From assembly GCF_022347765.1 (NCBI RefSeq), contig NZ_JAKRFZ010000005.1, forward strand, positions 1 through 64,000: 64,000 nucleotides of DNA. Reading direction: 5' to 3'. The position numbers and the translations under genes are program-made. Positions within the stretch are counted from its first letter, which is position 1. Each line of letters starts with the position of its first letter. Under the pieces are notes generated by a model that searched no databases, was not told the DNA's origin, and was given only the letters and a program-made list of their open reading frames with translations. The DNA is from Pseudoalteromonas sp. OOF1S-7 (lineage in GTDB: Bacteria; Pseudomonadota; Gammaproteobacteria; Enterobacterales; Alteromonadaceae). Shown piece after piece: positions 1-7,772 of this stretch.

Positions 1-1
1 G

Positions 2-703
2 GCTGAGCGTGAAGAAGCAGCGCGGTTAGCCAAAGAACAGGCGGAACGTGAAGAAGCCGCGCGGTTAGCCAAAGAACAGGCGGAACGTGAAGAAGCCGAA
101 CGGTTAGCCAAAGAACAGGCGGAGCGTGAAGAAGCCGCGCGGTTAGCGAAAGAACAGGCGGAACGTGAAGAAGCGGAACGGTTAGCCAAAGAGCAGGCAG
201 AACGTGAAGAAGCAGCACGTTTGGCCGAGGAACAGGCGAAGCGCGAAGAGGCTGAGCGTTTAGCCAAAGAGCAGGCAGAACGTGAAGAAGCCGAGCGTTT
301 AGCCAAAGAGCAGGCAGAACGTGAAGAAGCCGAGCGTTTAGCGAAAGAGCAAGCCGAACGTGAAGAAGCAGAACGGTTAGCCAAAGAGCAGGCAGCACGT
401 GAAGAAGCGGAACGGTTAGCCAAAGAACAGGCAGAGCGCGAAGAAGCCGAACGGTTAGCCAAAGAACAGGCGGAACGTGAAGAAGCCGAACGGTTAGCCA
501 AAGAACAGGCAGAGCGCGAAGAAGCAGCGCGGTTAGCGAAAGAACAGGCAGAGCGTGAAGAAGCCGAGCGGTTAGCCAAAGAACAGGCGGAGCGTGAAGA
601 AGCAGCGCGGTTAGCGAAAGAACAGGCGGAGCGTGAAGAAGCAGCGCGGTTAGCCAAAGAACAGGCAGAGCGTGAAGAAGTTGAGCGGTTAGCGAAAGAA
701 CAG
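2..703 (+). repeat. 39-bp tandem repeat (13-residue unit) inside ftsY
   Basis: Eighteen consecutive 39-bp units run from base 2 to 703 in frame with ftsY; more may lie upstream. The unit encodes [13 protein letters not shown] with small variants (AAREE, EEAAR, EEVER). Units differ at synonymous positions (gcc/gca/gcg, cgt/cgg/cgc), so the array is not a very recent expansion. The evenly spaced Arg/Glu/Lys pattern predicts a long charged alpha-helix. Confidence 0.97.
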
Positions 704-1669
704 GCAGAACGAGAGGCTCAGGAGCAAGAGAAGCCGAAAAAGAAAGGGTTCTTTGCACGCCTGAAACAAGGCCTGTTAAAAACCAAGACCAATATCGGCT
801 CCGGCTTTGCCAATATTTTCCGTGGCAAGAAGATTGACGATGAACTGTTTGAAGATCTTGAAACCCAGCTCTTAACGGCGGATATCGGTGTCGACACCAC
901 CATGAAACTGATCGACAGCCTGACCGATGCGGCAGACCGCAAACAACTGAAAGACGGTGATGCCCTGTACGACCTGATGAAGCAGGAAATGGCAGACATT
1001 CTGAAAGAGGCTGAAAAGCCGCTGGAGATCCCGGCCACTAAAAAACCGTTCGTGATCTTGATGGTAGGGGTTAACGGTGTCGGTAAAACCACCACAATCG
1101 GTAAGATGGCAAAACAGTTCCAGGCCCAGGGTAAGTCGGTCATGCTGGCGGCGGGTGATACCTTCCGCGCGGCGGCCGTTGAACAGCTGCAGGTATGGGG
1201 CGAGCGTAACGATATTCCTGTGATTGCCCAGCATACCGGTGCAGACAGTGCCTCGGTGGTGTTTGATGCCTTCCAGGCCGCGCAAGCCCGTGATGTGGAT
1301 GTGCTGATTGCAGATACGGCAGGCCGACTGCAAAATAAAGATAACCTGATGCAGGAGCTGGAAAAAATAGCCCGCGTGATGAAAAAGCTGGATCCGGATG
1401 CGCCACACGAAGTGATGCTCACCATAGATGCAGGGACAGGTCAGAATGCCATCAGTCAGGTGAAGCTGTTTGATCAGGCGGTGGGCCTGACCGGTATCGC
1501 GCTGACTAAGCTGGATGGCACCGCAAAGGGTGGGGTGATCTTCGCGGTTGCCGATCAGTTCAAGGTGCCGATCCGCTACATTGGTGTGGGCGAAAGCATT
1601 GATGATCTGCGCACCTTTAAGAGTGATGACTTTATTGAGGCATTATTTAGCCAGGAAAATCAGGACTGA
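2..1669 (+). CDS. ftsY: FtsY, signal recognition particle receptor GTPase (5' end outside window)
   Basis: SRP receptor: binds the Ffh-4.5S RNA-ribosome complex at the inner membrane and hands it to the Sec translocon. The frame is open from base 2, so the true start lies upstream; a TTG at 221 is only a leucine codon inside a repeat. The first 234 visible residues are a tandem repeat (separate entry), then a basic linker with several lysines, then the NG GTPase domain from about base 770. G1 ([10 protein letters not shown]) lies near 1067-1096, DTFRAAA near 1156, DTAGR near 1315 and TKLDG near 1504. The C-terminus is complete. It heads the conserved ftsY-ftsE-ftsX cluster and lies 87 bp before ftsE. 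The oddity is the N-terminal A domain: FtsY proteins normally have an acidic, low-complexity A region, but one built of at least 18 near-identical units is unusual. Confidence 0.97.
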   Translation, partial: AEREEAARLAKEQAEREEAARLAKEQAEREEAERLAKEQAEREEAARLAKEQAEREEAERLAKEQAEREEAARLAEEQAKREEAERLAKEQAEREEAERLAKEQAEREEAERLAKEQAEREEAERLAKEQAAREEAERLAKEQAEREEAERLAKEQAEREEAERLAKEQAEREEAARLAKEQAEREEAERLAKEQAEREEAARLAKEQAEREEAARLAKEQAEREEVERLAKEQAEREAQEQEKPKKKGFFARLKQGLLKTKTNIGSGFANIFRGKKIDDELFEDLETQLLTADIGVDTTMKLIDSLTDAADRKQLKDGDALYDLMKQEMADILKEAEKPLEIPATKKPFVILMVGVNGVGKTTTIGKMAKQFQAQGKSVMLAAGDTFRAAAVEQLQVWGERNDIPVIAQHTGADSASVVFDAFQAAQARDVDVLIADTAGRLQNKDNLMQELEKIARVMKKLDPDAPHEVMLTIDAGTGQNAISQVKLFDQAVGLTGIALTKLDGTAKGGVIFAVADQFKVPIRYIGVGESIDDLRTFKSDDFIEALFSQENQD

Positions 1670-1683
1670 TAATCAGGACTGAT
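1658..1683 (+). repeat. 13-bp tandem duplication over the ftsY stop codon
   Basis: AATCAGGACTGAT occurs twice back to back (1658-1670 and 1671-1683). The first copy contains the ftsY stop TGA at 1667-1669. A third partial copy (ATCAGG) follows. It looks like slippage at the gene end; no function is evident. Confidence 0.9.
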
Positions 1684-1756
1684 CATCAGGTGTTTTTCCT
1701 GCATCGTGCGTCGGGAGCAGGAAAATCGGAAGTAGATAACAATAGCAGGGCAGGCA

Positions 1757-2449
1757 ATGATCAAGTTTGAGCAAGTCAGTAAAACCTATCCCGGTGGTCA
1801 CCGGGCGCTGGAAAAGGTCAGCTTTGAGCTTACTAAAGGTGAGCTGGCGTTTCTGACCGGCCACAGTGGTGCGGGTAAAAGTACCCTGCTTAAACTGATC
1901 AGCCTGATGGAGCGCCCGTCTGCCGGGCGGGTTGCCATCAATGGGGTCGACCTGAATCAAATCAAAAACAGTCAGGTGCCTTACATTCGCCGCGATATCG
2001 GTATTATTTTTCAAAATCACCGTCTGCTGGAGCGCTATAACGTATTCGATAATGTGGCACTGCCGCTGGTGATTGAGGGCACGCACCATAAACATATGAC
2101 CAAACGGGTGCATGCCGCGCTGGATAAAGTCGGCCTGTTAGATAAGGTAAAGTGTCAGCCGAGCACGTTATCCGGCGGTGAGCAGCAACGTGTGGGGATT
2201 GCCCGTGCGATTGTTAATTCGCCGCCTTTATTACTGGCGGATGAGCCAACCGGTAACCTAGATCCGGAATTGTCGATGGAAATTCTCAAACTGTTTGAGG
2301 ACTTTAACCGCCATGGCACGTCAGTCCTGATTGCCACCCATGACCTGGGGCTGATCGCACGGATGAAATATCGCAGTCTGACTCTAGATCACGGTCGCTT
2401 AATTCAGGATCCCTTGCTGGGGTCTTCGCTGCCGGGAGACACGCTATGA
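1757..2449 (+). CDS. ftsE: FtsE, cell-division ABC transporter ATPase
   Basis: ATPase subunit of the FtsEX complex, which links the septal ring to peptidoglycan hydrolase activation during division. The 230 residues show Walker A GHSGAGKST (35-43), signature LSGGEQQ (138-144) and Walker B LLLADEP (158-164) followed by TGNLD. The ATG at 1757 has an upstream AGGG. The gene sits between ftsY and ftsX, and its end overlaps the ftsX start by 4 bp (ATGA), so translation is probably coupled. The length is typical for FtsE. Confidence 0.97.
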   Translation: MIKFEQVSKTYPGGHRALEKVSFELTKGELAFLTGHSGAGKSTLLKLISLMERPSAGRVAINGVDLNQIKNSQVPYIRRDIGIIFQNHRLLERYNVFDNVALPLVIEGTHHKHMTKRVHAALDKVGLLDKVKCQPSTLSGGEQQRVGIARAIVNSPPLLLADEPTGNLDPELSMEILKLFEDFNRHGTSVLIATHDLGLIARMKYRSLTLDHGRLIQDPLLGSSLPGDTL

Positions 2450-3432
2450 GTTTACTGTTCAAAGGCCGCGGTACGCAAAACGACAAGCAAAGCAAATCAG
2501 TGCTCCTCAAGTGTTACTTCTTCATTATTACTATACTGCGCCAGGGCGTGCACAGTTTAGGCGAAATGTGGCGAACACCTATGGCATCCATGATGACCAT
2601 TCTGGTGTTAGGCCTGAGCTTGACATTGCCTACCACACTCTATGTGGTGGTTAAGAATGTGCAAAAAGTCAGCAGTGGCTTTCAGGAAGCCGCCGAAATC
2701 TCCCTGTTTGTAAAAGAGAGCGTTAGCGAGCAGGCAACACAAACTCTGGTTAAGCGATTGGCACTCTACCCCGAAATAGAAACCGTGAGCTTTATTGGCA
2801 AAGATAAAGCACTGGAAGAGTTCAAAACCATCTCCGGGTTTGGTCAGGCGTTGGATTACCTCGAAGAAAACCCCTTGCCCAGCGTCGTACTGGTTACGCC
2901 AACGGTACGTCATCGCAGTGCTCAGGCTGCTAAGGCGTTGCTAAGCAAGTTGGAACAGGAAAGAGAGATTGAGTTTGGCAAGCTGGATATCGAGTGGCTG
3001 GAACGTCTCAATGCCCTGCTGAGCCTGCTAAAGGAAAGTGTGATCACCATAGGGTTACTCTTGCTCACTGCAGTAGTGTTGATCATAGGTAACACCATTC
3101 GCTTGTCGATTATGGACAAGAAAGAAGAGATCCAGGTACTTAAACTGGTCGGCGCAACGAATACGTTTATACACACGCCGTTTTTGTGGACCGGGATCTG
3201 GTATGGGATCATCGGTGGTTTAATTGCCTTTATTTGTGTCATGCTGATGCTGTGGTGGCTGGAGTCGGCTGTTGCACTGGTGGTTGGTGTGTACCAGAGT
3301 AACTTTGTGCTGCAGGGGCTAACTGGGGTGGAGCTTTTGTGCCTGTTGTTGCTGGCCGTGGCGTTGGGCTTTGTTGGTTCTTTTTTGTCAGTGCAAAAAT
3401 ATATAAAGGATATTGAACCGGATAAGGTATAG
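2446..3432 (+). CDS. ftsX: FtsX, cell-division ABC transporter permease
   Basis: Membrane partner of FtsE at the septum; its periplasmic loop recruits hydrolase activators such as EnvC in enterobacteria. The 328-residue protein has a cytoplasmic N-terminus, a first membrane segment near residues 45-68, a periplasmic domain (about 70-190), then three hydrophobic segments near 200-220, 245-270 and 295-318, the usual four-segment FtsX layout. The start overlaps the ftsE stop. No strong U-tract terminator follows; the next 300 bases hold the rpoH control region. Confidence 0.95.
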   Translation: MSLLFKGRGTQNDKQSKSVLLKCYFFIITILRQGVHSLGEMWRTPMASMMTILVLGLSLTLPTTLYVVVKNVQKVSSGFQEAAEISLFVKESVSEQATQTLVKRLALYPEIETVSFIGKDKALEEFKTISGFGQALDYLEENPLPSVVLVTPTVRHRSAQAAKALLSKLEQEREIEFGKLDIEWLERLNALLSLLKESVITIGLLLLTAVVLIIGNTIRLSIMDKKEEIQVLKLVGATNTFIHTPFLWTGIWYGIIGGLIAFICVMLMLWWLESAVALVVGVYQSNFVLQGLTGVELLCLLLLAVALGFVGSFLSVQKYIKDIEPDKV

Positions 3433-3646
3433 GGCCTTCAGAGGCTTCATGGCGAGTGTGCTAACCGACTTCGTTTTAGCACGCTCGATTGCAAAAATTA
3501 GCACTCTTCCTAGCCAGGTTAGCACTGTCAAATATCGCAGTAGGCTTAACCTGAACGCTCGCTTACCATAATTGCTTTTTTAATGAGTATAATAACTCTT
3601 TAAAATCAACGTCTTATTTATTTATTAAAGTGTAATAATAAAAAGC

Positions 3647-3676
3647 TTGATCTTTGAAGGGTAAAAGTAGTAGATT
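3647..3676 (+). promoter_or_regulatory. putative sigma70 promoter of rpoH
   Basis: TTGATC (3647-3652) and TAGATT (3671-3676) are separated by 18 bp. The predicted start point, near 3683, falls inside the CIRCE element, the expected geometry for repression. Confidence 0.5.
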
Positions 3677-3680
3677 GCAT

Positions 3681-3707
3681 TTAGCACTCTAAGGGAAAGA
3701 GTGCTAA
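3681..3707 (+). promoter_or_regulatory. perfect CIRCE element (HrcA operator) before rpoH
   Basis: TTAGCACTC (3681-3689), nine bases, GAGTGCTAA (3699-3707): an exact match to the CIRCE consensus TTAGCACTC-N9-GAGTGCTAA. It lies 33 bp before the rpoH ATG. CIRCE is the operator of the heat-shock repressor HrcA and normally precedes groES or the hrcA-grpE-dnaK genes. hrcA itself is not in this window. Confidence 0.88.
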
Positions 3708-3740
3708 AATTGGCAAAACGAATTATCACTGAGGTGAAAA

Positions 3741-4604
3741 ATGAGTAAAGATATTTATGCAATGGCACTGACCGCTGGGCAACAAAGCGCGAGTATAGAA
3801 GGCTACCTACAATCGGTCAGCTCTATTCCGATGCTGGACGCTGAGCAGGAAAAAGCGCTGGCAACCCGCCTACATGAAGATGGGGACTTGCACGCAGCCA
3901 AGCAGCTCATTATCTCTCACTTACGATTTGTTGCGCATATTGCCAAAAGCTATTCCGGTTATGGCCTGCCTCAGGCAGACCTCATTCAGGAAGGCAACAT
4001 CGGTCTGATGAAAGCAGTGAAGCGCTTCAATCCGACAGTGGGTGTGCGTCTGGTGTCGTTTGCCGTACACTGGATCAAAGCTGAAATCCACGAATACGTG
4101 CTAAAGAACTGGCGTATCGTTAAAGTTGCGACAACCAAAGCGCAACGTAAATTATTCTTCAACCTGCGCAAAAATAAAAAGCGTCTGGGCTGGTTCAACC
4201 AGGAAGAGATCACCACAGTTGCTAATGAGCTGGGTGTGAGCGAAAAAGAAGTGCGTGAAATGGAGTCGCGCATGAGTGGTCAGGACATGGGCTTTGACCT
4301 GACGGGAGATGATGACGACAACGCGCCGAGCAGCAGTTTTTCACCGGTTCAGTATTTAACAGATGCCAGCAGTGATGTGGCTGAGGTGATTGAAGAAGAG
4401 CAGTGGCAGGAGCAGTCTCAGAATCGTCTTATTGCAGCAATGAAGACGCTGGATGAGCGTTCTCAGGACATCGTTGCCGCACGCTGGTTATCGGAAGACA
4501 AAGCAACCTTGCAAGACCTGGCCGATAAATATCAGGTGTCTGCTGAGCGTGTACGCCAGCTGGAAAAATCTGCAATGAAGAAACTACAGGCAGCAATGAG
4601 CTAA
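3741..4604 (+). CDS. rpoH: RpoH, heat-shock sigma factor sigma-32
   Basis: Directs RNA polymerase to heat-shock promoters. The 287-residue protein has region 2 ([20 protein letters not shown], about residues 54-73), the RpoH box ([18 protein letters not shown], about 134-151), diagnostic of sigma-32 and involved in degradation control, and a C-terminal region 4 helix-turn-helix ([20 protein letters not shown]). SD GAGGTG (3731-3736) precedes the ATG. It follows ftsYEX as in many gammaproteobacteria. The CIRCE operator at the promoter is not expected in enteric models, where rpoH is controlled mainly by sigma-E promoters, an RNA thermosensor and protein turnover. Confidence 0.97.
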   Translation: MSKDIYAMALTAGQQSASIEGYLQSVSSIPMLDAEQEKALATRLHEDGDLHAAKQLIISHLRFVAHIAKSYSGYGLPQADLIQEGNIGLMKAVKRFNPTVGVRLVSFAVHWIKAEIHEYVLKNWRIVKVATTKAQRKLFFNLRKNKKRLGWFNQEEITTVANELGVSEKEVREMESRMSGQDMGFDLTGDDDDNAPSSSFSPVQYLTDASSDVAEVIEEEQWQEQSQNRLIAAMKTLDERSQDIVAARWLSEDKATLQDLADKYQVSAERVRQLEKSAMKKLQAAMS

Positions 4605-4634
4605 TTGCCTAAGCCTGCTAAATAAATTTTGAAG

Positions 4635-4660
4635 TGCCGCTCAATCGAGCGGCATTTTTT
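4635..4660 (+). terminator. rho-independent terminator of rpoH
   Basis: GCCGCTC / GAGCGGC stem with AATC loop, extended by a T-A pair and followed by six T (4655-4660). Confidence 0.9.
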
Positions 4661-4681
4661 ATGGCTGTAACAAAATTGAGC

Positions 4682-4710
4682 TTACAAGTGTACGCCTATT
4701 TGATTATAAT
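4682..4710 (+). promoter_or_regulatory. sigma70 promoter of plsC
   Basis: TTACAA (4682-4687), 17-bp spacer, perfect TATAAT (4705-4710). It lies 30 bp before the chosen TTG start. Confidence 0.65.
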
Positions 4711-4739
4711 GCGCCGACTTGATAATAGGAGTCTCTATT

Positions 4740-5477
4740 TTGTTAGCTGTAGTTCGAATTCTGGCAATGGCGCTGTTTATCATCCTCAGTTGTCTGGCTG
4801 GCCTGACGTTGAGTCTGATCCGTCCTTTTCATGCCAATAACGTGCATGTGGTTGCTTCCTGGTTTGGTAAGATGTCGCGTGTCATCGGTGTTAGGCTCAA
4901 GATCTCGATTGACCCGGGGGCGAAAGATCTGGGGCCTGCGATGTATATTGCCAATCATCAAAATAATTATGACCTGTTCACTTTGCCTGCCGTTGTGCCA
5001 CAGAACACGGTAAGCATGGGCAAGAAAAGCCTGAAATGGGTGCCTTTTTTTGGTCAGTTATACTGGCTGTCCGGCAATATATTGATCGACAGGGCGAATC
5101 GTACAAAAGCGGTCAATACCCTGGATAAGTCGATTGCGAAAATTAAACAGCGGGGTATGTCATTGTGGATGTTCCCAGAGGGGACCCGTAGTTATGGCAG
5201 GGGATTACTGCCTTTTAAAACCGGTGCCTTTCATACCGCCCTCAGCGCCGATGTCCCGGTTGTGCCTGTCTGTATGAACAATACGGCAGGCCAGATCAAG
5301 CTCAATCGCTGGGACAATGGCACGGTATATATTGATATTCTGGCGCCTATCGCTCTGGATAAAGACGTTCCAGCACGTGAGCATGCCAAACAGATCCATG
5401 CTAAAATGGCGGAACATATTGCACAGTTAGACGAAAAAGTGAGAGCAGCAAGTGGAAAATTGGCAAGAGATCAGTGA
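4740..5477 (+). CDS. plsC: PlsC-like 1-acyl-sn-glycerol-3-phosphate acyltransferase
   Basis: Transfers an acyl chain to the sn-2 position of lysophosphatidic acid in phospholipid synthesis at the inner membrane. An N-terminal hydrophobic segment (about residues 1-25) is followed by the acyltransferase HX4D motif (NHQNNYD) and FPEGTRS. I chose TTG at 4740 because AGGAG (4727-4731) lies 8 nt upstream; a TTG at 4719 in the same frame would precede that SD. The result, 245 residues, is the same length as E. coli PlsC. The 3' end overlaps the rraB start by 26 bp. Confidence 0.92.
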   Translation: MLAVVRILAMALFIILSCLAGLTLSLIRPFHANNVHVVASWFGKMSRVIGVRLKISIDPGAKDLGPAMYIANHQNNYDLFTLPAVVPQNTVSMGKKSLKWVPFFGQLYWLSGNILIDRANRTKAVNTLDKSIAKIKQRGMSLWMFPEGTRSYGRGLLPFKTGAFHTALSADVPVVPVCMNNTAGQIKLNRWDNGTVYIDILAPIALDKDVPAREHAKQIHAKMAEHIAQLDEKVRAASGKLARDQ

Positions 5478-5787
5478 AGACATCGTTGATTCGTTGTTAG
5501 AGGATGGGTCGAATCCGGATACCCTGTATGAGGTAGAACATCATTTTGTCAGCGAAGAGTTCGAAAAGCTGGAGCAGGCGGCGCTGGCTGCGTTTAAGCT
5601 TGGTTATGATGTTGAAGACCCGGCAGAGCTTGAGCTGGAAGATGGCAGCAAAATTTGGGGCTTTGATGTGGTGGTTGAAGCTGAACTGGACGCTGCGGTG
5701 ATCATGGAAGACGTGACTAAGCTGGTCGAAATTGCCACCCTCTGTGGGGTTGAGTATGACGGTTGGGGCACTTACTTTCAGGAATAG
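5452..5787 (+). CDS. rraB: RraB, ribonuclease E activity regulator
   Basis: RraB binds the C-terminal half of RNase E and modulates RNA decay. The 111 residues are acidic and carry conserved RraB stretches: LLEDGSNPDTLYEVEHHF near the N-terminus, FKLGYDVEDPAELE in the middle, and VEYDGWGTYF at the C-terminus. It starts at GTG 5452 inside the 3' end of plsC, suggesting translational coupling. The length is slightly shorter than the enteric protein. It is identified from these recalled conserved segments. Confidence 0.93.
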   Translation: MENWQEISEDIVDSLLEDGSNPDTLYEVEHHFVSEEFEKLEQAALAAFKLGYDVEDPAELELEDGSKIWGFDVVVEAELDAAVIMEDVTKLVEIATLCGVEYDGWGTYFQE

Positions 5788-5905
5788 TTCCGTATTTCGA
5801 CGATAGGTCAGAGTGCTCTATAGCTTCTGGCCTGACACTTTCATCATATTTTCTCATTCTTTTTTCTTAAACTCGTACCATTTGCTAGACAATTAGGTCT
5901 GGCCT

Positions 5906-7207
5906 ATGCATATTAATGCAATTTACACTGCCGCCAGGCATCATGCGAGCGATATGCGAGTCACCCTCCCTATTGAAGAGTTAAAACCCGGCATGTTTGT
6001 GGACAGCGTTCACAAGCAAAAGTCAGGCGCTGAAGTTAAGATTAAATCCCGGGGAATGGTTCGGGATGAGGCTATCATTGCTCGCCTGGCCGCCAATGGA
6101 GTGGTTGAGCTGAATATCGACTTTGCACAAAGCGATATTCCGCTTCCCGAAAAATACCAGCAACCGGAGCTTAAGCCCGACACTGCCGGGACTGAGTCAA
6201 TAAAACAGCCAGCGCAGCAAAAATCCGTCAAAACGCAAAAAGCACAACCCGATAAAGAAAAAGCCATCAGTCTGGAAGACGAGTTTGCCAGTGCGGCGAG
6301 GCAGTTTGAACAGCACAACAAGCAATTACAAATGCTGTATGGCAACCTGACGTCAGGCATGCAGGTCGATATGACACTGATCAACGACATCAGTCAGGAA
6401 ATCGTCGGATCGGTACTGAGAAACACCAATGCCATGGCAATTTTAACCCGGATCAAGGACAAAGAAGGCTTTAACTGGCGTCATATGATCAACTGCGCCA
6501 TCTTAGTCACTGTGTTTGCAAAATACCTGGGGCTGGGTAAAAAGGTGATAGAGCAAATGGCCATTGGTGCCATGCTGCATGATGTGGGTCATACCAAAAT
6601 ACCTCAGGGGATCATCGATAAGCGCGGCCCGCTCAATAAGCTGGAAATGAAAACGATGCAGCGCCATGTTGCACAGTCGCTGGGCCTGACCCGTGACGCA
6701 CCTGGGATCACCCCTTTGATGCTGGATATGATAGTCAGTCATCATGAGCGCCTGGATGGCAGCGGTTACCCACGCCGCCTGCAAGGCATGCAAATCAGTA
6801 AAGCGGCGCGGATCATGGCCATTGTGGATGTCTATGAAGGCATGACTGCTGAGCGCCCACACCGAGACGGAGATGAACCTCTGGTTGCACTACGTTATTT
6901 GTTGGCTAATAAGGCGCAGTTTGATCCTGTACTGGTGCAACACTTTATTAAGTGTATTGGGGTGCACCCGGTCGGTACGATTGTAAAGCTGAGCAATGAA
7001 CGACTAGCGTTAGTACTGGAAGGAAATCGGGGCGCACCGACGGCACCCAAAGTACGGGTGTTCTATAACACCAAGCACATGCACCATATTACAGCTAAGG
7101 ATATTGATTTAAATGAACAAGATAAAATCAAGATTGCCTCTACGGTGCGGCCGTTAGATTACCAAATTAATTTATCCCGTCTGTTAAAAGATCATCTGCT
7201 TGTTTAA
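5906..7207 (+). CDS. HD-GYP domain cyclic-di-GMP phosphodiesterase with DUF3391
   Basis: Predicted to hydrolyse cyclic di-GMP and so affect motility and biofilm choices. Residues 1-80 resemble the DUF3391 module (LPIEELKPGMFV...), followed by a polar Gln/Lys linker (85-125). The HD-GYP domain carries MLHDVGHTKIP (HD at 225-226) and HHERLDGSGYP (279-289), so both metal-binding and GYP signatures are intact. There is no receiver or membrane segment; it appears cytoplasmic. ATG 5906 has AGG about 10 nt upstream; ATG 5954 is an alternative. Its last 41 bp overlap a convergent small gene. Confidence 0.92.
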   Translation: MHINAIYTAARHHASDMRVTLPIEELKPGMFVDSVHKQKSGAEVKIKSRGMVRDEAIIARLAANGVVELNIDFAQSDIPLPEKYQQPELKPDTAGTESIKQPAQQKSVKTQKAQPDKEKAISLEDEFASAARQFEQHNKQLQMLYGNLTSGMQVDMTLINDISQEIVGSVLRNTNAMAILTRIKDKEGFNWRHMINCAILVTVFAKYLGLGKKVIEQMAIGAMLHDVGHTKIPQGIIDKRGPLNKLEMKTMQRHVAQSLGLTRDAPGITPLMLDMIVSHHERLDGSGYPRRLQGMQISKAARIMAIVDVYEGMTAERPHRDGDEPLVALRYLLANKAQFDPVLVQHFIKCIGVHPVGTIVKLSNERLALVLEGNRGAPTAPKVRVFYNTKHMHHITAKDIDLNEQDKIKIASTVRPLDYQINLSRLLKDHLLV

Positions 7208-7478
7208 GCTTACGTTTTTGCCATTGCGCAGAGAACAAAGCACCGGCAAGGCAGCTGGCCATCATTAGGATCCACACCAAAGTCCCTTTTTCAGTATGCA
7301 GCGCCAGGCAGCTACATGCCAGCGCCAGTAAGGCGCTCAGTATTGCCGCCAGCCAGTAATGGTTGAGTGGGTTATCACACTGTCCGGCCCGCTTACAGGC
7401 ACAGTAATTTGCTTTGCACAGGCTAAATACACTGAGCCCACAGAATGTCAGTGCGCCGAACATCAAAACTGCCAGCAT
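7167..7478 (-). CDS. small cysteine-rich membrane protein, unknown function
   Basis: Not recognised. The 103-residue protein has an N-terminal hydrophobic segment, a cysteine-rich loop (CKANYCACKRAGQC), two more hydrophobic segments and a basic tail (QWQKRKLKQ). The ATG at 7478 has a good SD (AGGGAG, 9-nt spacing), which argues that it is real although its 3' end overlaps the HD-GYP gene by 41 bp on the other strand. A Fur-like palindrome lies about 92 bp upstream, so iron control is possible. The four clustered cysteines could hold metal; this is inference. Confidence 0.7.
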   Translation of the reverse strand: MLAVLMFGALTFCGLSVFSLCKANYCACKRAGQCDNPLNHYWLAAILSALLALACSCLALHTEKGTLVWILMMASCLAGALFSAQWQKRKLKQADDLLTDGIN

Positions 7479-7569
7479 AGACCGAATCTCCCTACAAGTA
7501 CCCCGGCAATACCAAGGCGGTGAATGTGGCTAAGAGTATATGTGAATCAGCACCTCCATTCAACAGTAA

Positions 7570-7584
7570 TGAGAATTAATATCA
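7570..7584. promoter_or_regulatory. Fur-box-like palindrome
   Basis: TGAGAAT-T-AATATCA fits the 7-1-7 Fur half-site layout (TGATAAT-N-ATTATCA) with one mismatch per arm. It lies between the divergent small membrane protein gene and the FadL-like gene, closer to the former. Confidence 0.5.
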
Positions 7585-7772
7585 TTTAAGGGTGTGAAAA
7601 AGTGGTTAGAGTATCTGCTCTTTTGTGAGGTCGACTGTAAATAAAATGCATAACATGCTCCAATATTGTGCAAATAAGTCGTTAAAAGCATTTAAGTTGC
7701 GGATTTTTGCTTTTGTTTTCTGTACTGTGAGGGCAATTTTTTATTCTTGTTGAATAACATTTGAGGTTGAGA

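Larger units (their letters stand above)
3433..3740 (+). other. ftsX-rpoH intergenic region rich in TTAGCAC motifs
   Basis: This 308-bp gap holds a 12-bp-arm hairpin (3453-3487, CGAGTGTGCTAA / TTAGCACGCTCG, one G-U pair, no U-tract), isolated TTAGCACTC at 3498-3506 and TTAGCACTG at 3519-3527, an AT-rich stretch, a sigma70-like promoter, and a perfect CIRCE element (both listed separately). The isolated boxes match one CIRCE arm, so several HrcA-like half-sites may flank rpoH. Confidence 0.75.

Noticed and set aside
221..223. TTG at 221 as the ftsY start
   Set aside because: It is a leucine codon within a repeat unit; the frame is open to the window edge with six more units upstream.
2..703. 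A TolA- or translocation-type protein instead of FtsY
   Set aside because: The frame continues without interruption into a complete FtsY NG domain.
718..1425. Long ORFs on the minus strand opposite ftsY
   Set aside because: They shadow the conserved GTPase domain; the plus-strand frame has all G motifs and the minus translations show no family features.
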